Below are positions 35,476-43,032 of a stretch of 64,000 nucleotides of DNA, in pieces. Below the pieces are notes generated by a model, which saw only the letters and a program-made list of their open reading frames with translations, ran no database searches and was not told the origin of the DNA. Location of the stretch: NCBI GenBank assembly GCA_000720995.1, contig JOEL01000004.1, forward strand, positions 248,001 to 312,000, in the 5' to 3' direction. A program made the translations under genes and the position numbers. Position 1 is the stretch's first letter. Each line of letters starts with the position of its first letter. Source of the stretch: Streptomyces celluloflavus. GTDB taxonomy: Bacteria; Actinomycetota; Actinomycetes; Streptomycetales; Streptomycetaceae.

Positions 35476-36174
35476 ATGGCCCGGCCGGCGGTGCACCTCA
35501 GGATGGTGCGGGCCGCGCTGTTCACCGCGCTCTGCGTCACCCTGTCCGCCGCCTCCCACGTCCTGCTCTCGCGCGCCCCGTTACCGCCCGCGACGGTCGC
35601 CGCGAGCTGCGCCGCCGTCTTCACCGCGGCGTACGCACTGGCCGGCCGGGAGCGCGGCTACGGGCGGATCGCCGCCCTCCTGATACCGCTGGAGCTGGCC
35701 GCCGACACCGTCTTCACCGCCGGGCAGCACACCTGTTACGGACCGGCCGGCGGCCCGGTCACCGGCCCGCTGCGCGCGGTCGGCGTCGAACTGCTCTGCC
35801 GGGGCGGTGAGCTGGGCACTCCGCTGGCCCGGGTGGCCGCCCATCCGGGCGGCCCGCTGCCGCCCGCCGTACCGGCGGCCGCCCCCTGGCTGCTGCTCGC
35901 CGCGCATCTGGCGGTCGGGCTGCTCGCCGCCGCCTGGCTGCACCGCGGGGACGCCGCACTGGACCGGCTGCTGCGCGCGGTGGCCGCGTTCGCGTTCCGG
36001 CCGCTGCCGCGCGCGGACGCCGCCGCGCCTCCCCCGCCCCGCCGCCGGATCCGGCCCCCGCACCCCGTGGCCCCGGCCCGCCCGCGGCCCCACCTCGTGC
36101 ACTGCGTACAGCGCCGCGGCCCGCCCCCCGCGCCCGCACGGCAGGGGCGCCACCACCGCCCCGCCGCCGTCTGA
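35476..36174 (+). CDS. Conserved-Cys multi-pass membrane protein, copy 2 of the duplicated module
   Basis: A 232-aa paralogue of the gene at 33713. Over its residues 8-111 I count 83 of 104 identical positions without gaps. The loop motif GQHTCYGPAGGPVTG and VELLCRGG are kept, as are the first-helix Cys (FTALCVTLS) and the C-terminal VHCVQRRGPP. ATG at 35476 puts the two N-termini in register and has GGGAG 8 bases upstream. An ATG at 35452 is possible too, since CAGACT lies 6 bases before it. The C-terminus is longer and Pro/Arg-rich. Function unknown, as for copy 1. Confidence 0.8.
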   Translation: MARPAVHLRMVRAALFTALCVTLSAASHVLLSRAPLPPATVAASCAAVFTAAYALAGRERGYGRIAALLIPLELAADTVFTAGQHTCYGPAGGPVTGPLRAVGVELLCRGGELGTPLARVAAHPGGPLPPAVPAAAPWLLLAAHLAVGLLAAAWLHRGDAALDRLLRAVAAFAFRPLPRADAAAPPPPRRRIRPPHPVAPARPRPHLVHCVQRRGPPPAPARQGRHHRPAAV

Positions 36175-36234
36175 GCAGTCCGTACGAGAGTCGGCGTCAG
36201 CCCGCCGCAGCACCGAGGGGACCGGGACACACCC

Positions 36235-37176
36235 ATGAGCAACCGCAACAACCAGGCCAACAAGCAGGCAGCGCGCGAGCGGCTGCGCGCCGAGCGCGAG
36301 CAGCAGAAGAAGAAGGAGAAGGTGCGCCGCCAACTCGTCGTGGCGGGCGCGGTGGTCGGCGTCCTGGCGATCGCCGGCGGGATCGGTTACGCCGTGCTGA
36401 AGGCGAACGAGCCCACCGGCTGGGAGGCCGCCAAGGAGGCCAAGCTCGTCGCACCGGCGCACACCCAGGGCGAGAACGGCACCGAGATCCTGATCGGCGA
36501 CAAGAACGCCAAGGAGACCCTGGAGGTCTTCGAGGACGTGCGCTGCCCGGCGTGCGCGGCGTTCGAGCAGAGCACCGGCCCGGCCCTGCTCAAGGACATC
36601 GAGGACGGCCGGTACAAGGTCCGCTTCACCATGTACACCTTCATCGACGGCATGGGCGGCGGCGAGGGCTCCAAGAAGGCGCTGAACGCGCTCGGCGCGG
36701 CGCTGAACATCAGCCAGGACGCCTTCCTGAAGTACAAGGCGGCGCTGTACTCCGCCAAGTACCACCCCGATGAGCGCGAGGACGTCTACGGCAAGAACGC
36801 CGAACTGCTCAAGGTCGCCGCCGAGGTACCGGCCCTGAAGAACAACAAGGCGTTCGAGACGGCGGTCGAGCAGGGCACCTACAACCGCTGGGTGACGGAG
36901 ATGACCGCGCTGTTCGGCCGCAAGGGGGTCAAGGGCACGCCGACCTTCATGCACGGTGACAAGAAGCTGGTGATTCCCGAGGTGCCGCAGCAGCAGATGA
37001 CGCAGGAGCAGTACAACCAGCTCGCGCAGGCCAACTTCAAGAAGATGATCGACAAGGAGTTCGGCCCGGCGAAGGGGACCGCTCCGGACGCGGACAAGAA
37101 CGGCGGCAAGGACGGCGCCAAGGACAAGGAGAGCGGCGGCGGGAAGGGGATCCGCGAGGGCGAGCCGACCCGGTAG
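36235..37176 (+). CDS. Membrane-anchored DsbA-like protein, copy 2 of the duplicated module
   Basis: A 313-aa paralogue of the protein at 34480: the same basic N-tail, one membrane helix (about 34-54), and an exported thioredoxin domain with C104-P-A-C107 (FEDVRCPACAAFE) and the cis-Pro loop KGTPTFMHG. The dipeptide between the cysteines is P-A rather than P-G, so its redox potential may differ from copy 1. The last 35 residues are Lys/Gly/Asp-rich and absent from copy 1. ATG at 36235 is in exact register with copy 1. Confidence 0.9.
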   Translation: MSNRNNQANKQAARERLRAEREQQKKKEKVRRQLVVAGAVVGVLAIAGGIGYAVLKANEPTGWEAAKEAKLVAPAHTQGENGTEILIGDKNAKETLEVFEDVRCPACAAFEQSTGPALLKDIEDGRYKVRFTMYTFIDGMGGGEGSKKALNALGAALNISQDAFLKYKAALYSAKYHPDEREDVYGKNAELLKVAAEVPALKNNKAFETAVEQGTYNRWVTEMTALFGRKGVKGTPTFMHGDKKLVIPEVPQQQMTQEQYNQLAQANFKKMIDKEFGPAKGTAPDADKNGGKDGAKDKESGGGKGIREGEPTR

Positions 37177-37233
37177 AGCGCACCGCGGGTGCCGTACGGG
37201 GAAACGGGCGGGCGCGCTCCCCGGGATGTCCGG

Positions 37234-37262
37234 GAATCCCCGGGGCCCGGCCCCGGGGATTC
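37234..37262. terminator. Bidirectional stem-loop between convergent genes
   Basis: A perfect 13-bp stem (37234-37246 with 37250-37262) with a 3-base loop lies between the DsbA-like copy 2 stop (37176) and the convergent hydrolase stop (37312). It can serve both directions. Confidence 0.7.
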
Positions 37263-37311
37263 CTGGGGAACGCCGGGGCCGGGGCCGGTGCGCCGGCCCC
37301 GGCGCCCGCCG

Positions 37312-37923
37312 CTACAGCCCGGCCAGGAACCCCAGCGCCACCCGCCAGGTGTGCTCCGCCGCCTGTGCGTCGTAGTCCGGCAGTTCGGGGTCGGTGTAGA
37401 GGTGGCCGGCGCCGGCGTAGCGGAAGACCTCGACGTCCGCGCCGGCCCGGCGCATCCGGAGGTACCAGGCGTTCAGCCAGTCGTGCGGCTCGTACGGATC
37501 CGGGTCCGCGACGTGCAGCTGCACCGGGAGGTCGTCGGCGACGGCGTCCTCCGCGATGTCGGAGGTGCCGTGCAGCAGGAGCAGACCGCGGGTCTTCTCG
37601 TCCGCCAGCGCCAGATTCTGCGCGACCGAACCGCCGAAGGAGAAGCCCGCGTAGACCAGACCGCGGTCGGAGTACGGCGCGGCGGTCAGGACGGCCCGCT
37701 TGAGCAGCTCCTCCTTGCCGATGGCGTCCTTGATGGCCATCCCGTCCTGCACCGAGTCGGCGGTCCGGCCGTCGAACAGATCGGGGACGATCACCTCGTG
37801 CCCGGCGGCGCGCAGCCGGTCCGCCCCCGCGTGCACCGCGGGGCGCAGTCCGCACACCGAGTGGAACAGGACAATCGTCGAAGAACCGCTGGCCGCGGAC
37901 TCGGTGGAGGCCGGCACTGACAT
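37312..37923 (-). CDS. Dienelactone hydrolase-family protein
   Basis: A 203-aa alpha/beta hydrolase of the DLH family: IVLFHSVCGLRP, VPDLFDGRT, the nucleophile elbow GFSFGGSVAQ, and a C-terminal catalytic His in AGHLYTDPELPD. Classical dienelactone hydrolases have Cys at the elbow (G-x-C-x-G-G); here it is Ser, so the substrate and mechanism may differ. ATG at 37923 follows AGGGAG; a GTG at 37944 with GAGGG upstream would add seven residues. No pathway context is given by the neighbours. Confidence 0.88.
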   Translation of the reverse strand: MSVPASTESAASGSSTIVLFHSVCGLRPAVHAGADRLRAAGHEVIVPDLFDGRTADSVQDGMAIKDAIGKEELLKRAVLTAAPYSDRGLVYAGFSFGGSVAQNLALADEKTRGLLLLHGTSDIAEDAVADDLPVQLHVADPDPYEPHDWLNAWYLRMRRAGADVEVFRYAGAGHLYTDPELPDYDAQAAEHTWRVALGFLAGL

Positions 37924-37982
37924 CACTCCCTGGGGTTCGTTCACAGTTCCCTCATCGTGCCAGCCGCCACTGACAGTGCCGT

Positions 37983-39578
37983 TCACTGCGTGGCGCGCAG
38001 GCTGCGCATGTCCAGATGGCGCAGCACCCGGTCCACGATCTCCGGGTCCGCGCCCGGTTCGCTGCGCGCGGCGAGCACCTCGTGCCGGGCCGCGGAGAGC
38101 ATCTCCCCCTGGATGCGCTGCACCTTCTTCATCCGCGTGATCCGCTTCTCGAAGTGCTCGCGCCGCTCGTCGTCCATGATCTCCGGCGAGATCCGGGCGC
38201 CGATGTCGTACGCGCGCCGGGACAGCTGGTCGGTGATCTCCTCGGGCAGCTCCTCGACCTCCATGATCTCCCGCAGCCGCCGCTTGGACGCCTTGATCAC
38301 CCGGATCGCCAGCTCCCGCTCCAGCGCGTCCTCGGCATCGGTGTCGGCCCGCACCCGGAGCTTGCGCACCAGCCAGGGCAGGGTCAGGCCCTGGACGACC
38401 AGGGTGGTGAGCACCACCGCGAAGGCGATGAAGAGGATCTCGTCGCGGGCGGGGAAGTCCGTACCGCCGTCGATGGTGTACGGGATGGCCAGCGCCAGCG
38501 CCACCGAGGCCACTCCGCGCATCCCGGACCACCACATGATGACCGTCTCGCGCCAGCTCAGCGGGATGTCCTCGTCGTAGTCGCGGCGCTTGTGCATCCG
38601 TTTGGCCAGCCAGGCGGCGGGCAGCAGCCACAGCAGGCGGACGGCGACGACCACGCCGACGACGGCCGCGGCCGCGCCGAGCATCTCGGCCCACCGCCCG
38701 GACGCGGTGCCGAAGATGTTGTGCATCTCCAGGCCGATCAGCCCGAAGGCGACGCCGGTGACGAGGGTGTCGACGACTTCCCAGAAGGTGTATCCGGCGA
38801 GCCGGCCCATCACGTCGTCGGCGTCGACGGCGTACTCGGCCAGGAAGAGTGCGCTGGTCAGCACCGCCAGCACCCCGGATCCCTGGAACTCCTCGGCGAG
38901 TACGTACGCGACGAACGGCACCAGCAGCGTCAGGCCGATCTGCAGCGTCGGGTCGCCGAGCCGCCCCATCAGCTTGTTGGCGGCCCAGCCGAGCACCAGC
39001 CCGACCGCTATGGCCACGACCGCGGACAGCACCAGCGAACCGACCGCGGCGGGGGCCGAGAAGGTGCCGCTGACGGCCGCGGCGAGCGCGACGTGGTAGA
39101 GCACGATCGCGGTGACGTCGTTGAACAGCCCCTCGCCCTCCAGGATGGAGACCATCCGGCGGGGCAGTCCGAGCTTGCCGGCGACGGCGGTCGCGGCGAC
39201 CGGGTCGGGCGGGGCGACCAGCGCGCCGAGCACCACCGCGCCGGCCAGCGGCAGACCGGGCACGACGGCCTGGGCGACCGCGGCGACGGCGGCCGTGGTG
39301 GCGAAGACGAGGGCGACGGCGAGCAGCAGGATCGGCCGGAGGTTGGCCGTGAACTGCCGCCAGGAGGTGCGTTGCACGGCGGCGTAGAGCAGCGGTGGCA
39401 GCACCAGCGGCAGGATGAACTCGGGCGGCACCTCGACGTTGGGTACGAACGGCAGCAGCGCCAGCACGGCCCCGAAGAGGGTCATCAGCACCGGTGAGGG
39501 AAGCCCCAGCCGGTCACCGACCGGGACCATGACCACAGCCCCGAGGAGAAGAACGAACATCAGGGCCAGCTGGTCCAC
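37983..39578 (-). CDS. Na+/H+ antiporter (CPA1/NhaP type)
   Basis: A 531-aa cation/proton antiporter with about 12 membrane helices in the first 405 residues and a cytoplasmic C-terminal tail of about 125 residues. Conserved parts of the ion site are GALVAPPDPVAATAVAGKLG and ILEGEGLFNDVTAIVLY; GMRGVASVALALAIP is the later helix motif. It exchanges Na+ or K+ for H+ across the membrane. GTG at 39578 is the start; no clear ribosome site. It is followed by the DLH-like gene 59 bases on. Confidence 0.92.
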   Translation of the reverse strand: MDQLALMFVLLLGAVVMVPVGDRLGLPSPVLMTLFGAVLALLPFVPNVEVPPEFILPLVLPPLLYAAVQRTSWRQFTANLRPILLLAVALVFATTAAVAAVAQAVVPGLPLAGAVVLGALVAPPDPVAATAVAGKLGLPRRMVSILEGEGLFNDVTAIVLYHVALAAAVSGTFSAPAAVGSLVLSAVVAIAVGLVLGWAANKLMGRLGDPTLQIGLTLLVPFVAYVLAEEFQGSGVLAVLTSALFLAEYAVDADDVMGRLAGYTFWEVVDTLVTGVAFGLIGLEMHNIFGTASGRWAEMLGAAAAVVGVVVAVRLLWLLPAAWLAKRMHKRRDYDEDIPLSWRETVIMWWSGMRGVASVALALAIPYTIDGGTDFPARDEILFIAFAVVLTTLVVQGLTLPWLVRKLRVRADTDAEDALERELAIRVIKASKRRLREIMEVEELPEEITDQLSRRAYDIGARISPEIMDDERREHFEKRITRMKKVQRIQGEMLSAARHEVLAARSEPGADPEIVDRVLRHLDMRSLRATQ

Positions 39579-39698
39579 GGTGGCTACGCTCCGGGGTCGG
39601 TTTCGATCGTTTTCCGCCCCAAGCCTGCCACGACACCGGTCAATATCCGTCGCGGCCGGTGCCGCGGGTGGCCGGACCGGCGCCCGGCCACCGCGGTA

Positions 39699-40640
39699 TC
39701 AGGCGCTCTCGTCCCGGACGGTGTCCAGGGCGCGCTGGAGGTCGTCGGGGTAGGAGCTCTCGAACTCGACCCAGCTGCCGTCGGAGGGGTGCTCGAAGCC
39801 CAGCCGCACGGCGTGCAGCCACTGGCGGGTGAGCCCGAGCCGCTTGGCGAGCGTGGGGTCGGCACCGTAGGTCAGGTCACCGGCACAGGGGTGGCGGTGC
39901 GCGGACATGTGCACCCGGATCTGGTGGGTGCGGCCGGTCTCCAGCTTGATGTCGAGCAGGCTGGCCGCCCGGAACGCCTCGATCAGGTCGTAGTGCGTGA
40001 CCGACGGCTTGCCCTCGGCGGTCACGGCCCACTTGTAGTCGTGCTGCGGGTGCCGGCCGATGGGGGCGTCGATGGTGCCGCTCATCGGGTCCGGGTGGCC
40101 CTGGACGAGGGCGTGATAGCGCTTGTCGACCGTACGCTCGCGGAACTGCTGCTTGAGGAGGGTGTAGGCGCGCTCGGACTTGGCGACCACCATCAGCCCC
40201 GAGGTGCCGACATCGAGGCGGTGCACGATGCCCTGCCGCTCGGCCGCGCCGGAGGTGGAGATGCGGTAGCCGGCCGCGGCGAGACCGCCGATGACCGTGG
40301 TGCCGCTCCAGCCGGGGCTCGGGTGCGCGGCGACGCCGACCGGCTTGACGATCACGACGATGTCGTCGTCGTCGTGCACGATCTCCATGCCCTCGACGGG
40401 CTCGGCGACGATCTCCACGGGCGCCGCGGGCGCCGGCATCTCGACTTCCAGCCAGGCGCCGCCCTGTACCCGCTCGGACTTCATCACCTCGGACCCGTCG
40501 ACCCGGACCTTCCCGGCCGCGGCCAGTTCGGCCGCCTTCGTACGGGAGAAGCCGAACATGCGGGCCAGCGCGGCGTCGACGCGCTCGCCCTCCAGGCCGT
40601 CCGGTACGGGCAGGGTGCGGATCTCGGGAACGGTGCTCAC
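39699..40640 (-). CDS. rluD: RluA/RluD-family 23S rRNA pseudouridine synthase
   Basis: A 313-aa enzyme with an N-terminal S4 RNA-binding domain (residues 18-65, [19 protein letters not shown]) and the RluA catalytic domain. The catalytic Asp is D143 in [17 protein letters not shown], and [11 protein letters not shown] is the late motif. It isomerises uridines in 23S rRNA; exact sites are inferred from RluD. GTG at 40640 follows CATACT by 6 bases and lacks a ribosome site, so it may be leaderless. It lies 91 bases downstream of lspA. Confidence 0.92.
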   Translation of the reverse strand: MSTVPEIRTLPVPDGLEGERVDAALARMFGFSRTKAAELAAAGKVRVDGSEVMKSERVQGGAWLEVEMPAPAAPVEIVAEPVEGMEIVHDDDDIVVIVKPVGVAAHPSPGWSGTTVIGGLAAAGYRISTSGAAERQGIVHRLDVGTSGLMVVAKSERAYTLLKQQFRERTVDKRYHALVQGHPDPMSGTIDAPIGRHPQHDYKWAVTAEGKPSVTHYDLIEAFRAASLLDIKLETGRTHQIRVHMSAHRHPCAGDLTYGADPTLAKRLGLTRQWLHAVRLGFEHPSDGSWVEFESSYPDDLQRALDTVRDESA

Positions 40641-40731
40641 CCCACGAGTATGGCAGTCCCGCCGCGGTGCCCTTCCCGGGTCCGCCCCGGGGCCCGCCCG
40701 GCCCGGCCCTGGAAGGCGGCCGCCCGGCCCG

Positions 40732-41340
40732 TCAGTCCTTGTGAATCGTGCCGTCGGGGTCGAGCCCGCGGAAGGAGAGGATCACGATCAGGATGCCGCC
40801 GCAGACGATCGCGGAGTCGGCGAGGTTGAAGACCGCGAAGTGCGCCGGGCGGATGAAGTCGACCACCGCGCCCTCGAAGACGCCGGGCGAGCGGAAGACC
40901 CGGTCGGTGAGGTTGCCGAAGGCACCGCCGAGCAGCAGCCCGAGGGCGATGGCCCACGGCAGGCTGTACAGCTTGCGCGCGATGCGGGCGATCACCACGA
41001 TCACCACCGTCGCGATGATCGTGAGGAAGATCGTCAGCGCCTCGCCGATGCCGAAGGCGGCACCGCGGTTGCGGATCACGTCGAACTGGAGCAGCGTCCC
41101 GATGACCTGGATGGGCGCGTGGTACTCCAGCTTCGCGACCACCAGCATCTTGCTGCCCAGGTCCAGCATGTACACGACGGCCGCGACCAGGATCAGCGCC
41201 AGGATCCGGCGTTTGCCCCGGCCCTCACCCTGCTCCGGCTCCGGCTCCGCCGGCCGTCCCCCTTCGGCTCCCGATGCGGGATCCGATCCGGAACCCGGCT
41301 CGGATTCCGGCGTACCGGTGATGCGTTCCGCCTCTGCCAC
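40732..41340 (-). CDS. lspA: Lipoprotein signal peptidase II
   Basis: A 202-aa membrane aspartyl protease that removes signal peptides from lipidated prolipoproteins after Lgt. The catalytic aspartates are D146 ([10 protein letters not shown]) and D175 (VFNLADSAI), in helices 3 and 4; NRGAAFG is the other family motif. The first 43 residues are a long acidic, Gly/Pro-rich cytoplasmic extension. GTG at 41340 has GAGGGA 7 bases upstream. lgt lies at the left edge of the same window. Confidence 0.96.
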   Translation of the reverse strand: MAEAERITGTPESEPGSGSDPASGAEGGRPAEPEPEQGEGRGKRRILALILVAAVVYMLDLGSKMLVVAKLEYHAPIQVIGTLLQFDVIRNRGAAFGIGEALTIFLTIIATVVIVVIARIARKLYSLPWAIALGLLLGGAFGNLTDRVFRSPGVFEGAVVDFIRPAHFAVFNLADSAIVCGGILIVILSFRGLDPDGTIHKD

Positions 41341-41458
41341 GTGTGAGTCCCTCAGCCCGTTGAGTCCGCGGCCAGGCCACGCCTGGCTGACCATGAGGGT
41401 ACGGCACACGCTGATGGCCGGGGCCGGTACGGGTGTCCGGCGACGGCCTGCGGCACCG

Positions 41459-42433
41459 TCAGGCGCGCCGCTCCTGCTTCTGCTTGCACTCCACACACAG
41501 CGTCGCGCGCGGGAACGCCTGCATCCGCGCCTTGCCGATCGGCTTGCCGCAGTTCTCGCACAGGCCGTACGTGCCCGCGTCCAGCCGCCCCAGCGCCCGC
41601 TCGGTCTGCGCCAGCATCTCGCGGGCGTTGGAGGCAAGCGCCAGTTCGTGTTCCCGGGTGATGTTCTTGGTGCCGGTGTCGGCCTCGTCGTCCCCCGCGC
41701 CGTCGCCGGAGTCCCGCATCAGCCCGGCGATGGCGGTCTCGGACGCGGCGATCTCGGTGCGCAGCCGCACCGCCTCGCCCATCAGCTCGGTCCGCGCCGC
41801 GGCGACCTCGTCCGGCGTCCAGGGGTCCTCACCGGGCCGGACGGCGAGCTCGTCCGGCGCCGCGGCCGGTACCGCCCCCGCGCCCTTCTTCGCCGCCGCC
41901 TTCCCGGCCCCCGTCTTCTTCGCCTTGGCGGCCGCGGTCTTGGAGGGTGCCGTCTTGGACGGTGCCGCCTTCGATGCCGCGGTTTTCGATGCCGCGGTCT
42001 TGGCGGCGGCGGTCTTGGTCGGTGCGGTCTTGGCGGCGGTGGTCTTGGTCGGTGCGGTCTTTGCGGCGGTCGCCTTGGCCGCGGTGGCCTTCGGAGCGGC
42101 CTTGGCGGCGGCGGTCCCGGCCGCCCTCTCAGCCAGGGCCTTTGCCGGGGCTTTAGCCGCCGGAGCCTTCTTGGCCGGGCTCTTCTTGGCCGGGGCCTTC
42201 TTGACCGGGGCCTTCTTGACCGGGGCCTTCTTGACCGGGGCCTTCTTGACCGGGGCCTTCTTCGCCGTACTCTCCGCCGGAGCCTGGCCGGGGGCCGCCG
42301 TACCGTGCGCCGCTTCCTCCCCGGCGCCCGCCGCCGTGGTCGCGTGCCGCTGCCCACCGGGCGCGGCCTTCCTCGCGGCGTCCTTCCCGGCGGGCGTCGT
42401 GCTCTTCTTCGCGGCGGTCTTTTTCGCCACCAT
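41459..42433 (-). CDS. DksA/TraR zinc-finger protein with a histone-H1-like N-terminal tail
   Basis: A 324-aa protein in two parts. Residues 1-190 are Lys/Ala/Pro/Thr-rich, including four tandem KKAPV units and KTAPTK/KTAASK repeats, like histone H1 or mycobacterial HupB tails. Residues about 205-324 form a DksA/TraR domain with a coiled-coil region ([20 protein letters not shown]) and a C4 zinc finger CENC-x17-CVEC. DksA-like proteins act in the RNA polymerase secondary channel; the tail should bind DNA. ATG at 42433 has AAGGGG 8 bases upstream. Confidence 0.88.
   Translation of the reverse strand: MVAKKTAAKKSTTPAGKDAARKAAPGGQRHATTAAGAGEEAAHGTAAPGQAPAESTAKKAPVKKAPVKKAPVKKAPVKKAPAKKSPAKKAPAAKAPAKALAERAAGTAAAKAAPKATAAKATAAKTAPTKTTAAKTAPTKTAAAKTAASKTAASKAAPSKTAPSKTAAAKAKKTGAGKAAAKKGAGAVPAAAPDELAVRPGEDPWTPDEVAAARTELMGEAVRLRTEIAASETAIAGLMRDSGDGAGDDEADTGTKNITREHELALASNAREMLAQTERALGRLDAGTYGLCENCGKPIGKARMQAFPRATLCVECKQKQERRA
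42195..42255 (-). repeat. 15-base tandem repeat encoding KKAPV
   Basis: About four exact head-to-tail copies of the 15-base unit gccttcttgaccggg (plus strand) encode the Lys-Lys-Ala-Pro-Val units of the DksA-like protein tail. Slippage here would change tail length between strains without shifting the frame. Confidence 0.75.
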
Positions 42434-42756
42434 GGCCGCGACCCCTTCACGTATATGATCTAGGTGATCTTGTTCGCGAATCGTGACGGGAACGATAAAT
42501 CGCCACACGGCACGCGGCAACGGGACGCACCGCCCGCCGGCACCCGCCGCCCGGCCCCGAAGCCCGGTCCGCCTCCGTTGTTCCCGGCTCCCCGCCCGGT
42601 AATCCGCCACCGCGAGGGGACACCGGCCGCCCCGCACACTCCGGCCCCCGGTGTCTCGCCATTCGGGTCATGACGGCCGCTCCGCACCGCCGCCCGGCCC
42701 CGCGCCCCGCGCACCCGGAAAACCGGTCGGCCGCTGTCACCCCGGCCCCGTACACT
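42434..42756. other. Intergenic region between the dksA-like gene and the ileS leader
   Basis: These 323 bases hold no gene that I can support. Near the dksA-like gene is an AT-rich patch, with TATATGATCTAGGTGATC at about 42453-42470 that may contain its promoter. TACACT at 42751-42756 is the likely -10 of the ileS T-box transcript. Between the two I see only GC-rich sequence without a clear signal. Confidence 0.4.
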
Positions 42757-43030
42757 GGGCGCAGCGAGAGGCATTGATGGGACGAGTAGCGTCGTACGCA
42801 GCCGACAGCGACCCGGGGACGGTGTGAGCCCGGGGGCGTGCACGACGTGAAGATCACCCCGGAGTCGCCGGAAGAAAGCCCGCGGGTCATCCCGGAGGCG
42901 AGTAGAACCGGCAGCGCGACCCCAATGAGGGGGCGGTGCAGCGGCACCGCCAAGGAGGGTGGTACCGCGGGAGCGCGAGTTCTCGTCCCTCCGGACGGAG
43001 AACGCAGCAGGTGTCCGCCGGAGGAAGCCC
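42757..43030 (+). promoter_or_regulatory. T-box leader of ileS (translational type)
   Basis: A T-box riboswitch that senses uncharged tRNA(Ile). The conserved T-box core GAGGGTGGTACCGCG is at 42955-42969; its UGGU (42960-42963) pairs with the ACCA end of tRNA(Ile). A candidate specifier codon ATC (Ile) is at 42853-42855 (GAAGATCACC). The ileS ribosome site is in CCGGAGG (43018-43024), which can pair with CCTCCGG at 42988-42994. That makes a Shine-Dalgarno sequestering helix, as in other actinobacterial ileS T-boxes, with no intrinsic terminator. Uncharged tRNA should free the site and raise IleS synthesis. Confidence 0.92.
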
Positions 43031-43032
43031 CG

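Noticed and set aside
41990-42265. Possible CRISPR-like direct repeats
   Set aside because: The periodicity is a 15-base, in-frame, spacer-less repeat encoding KKAPV units, not repeats with unique spacers.
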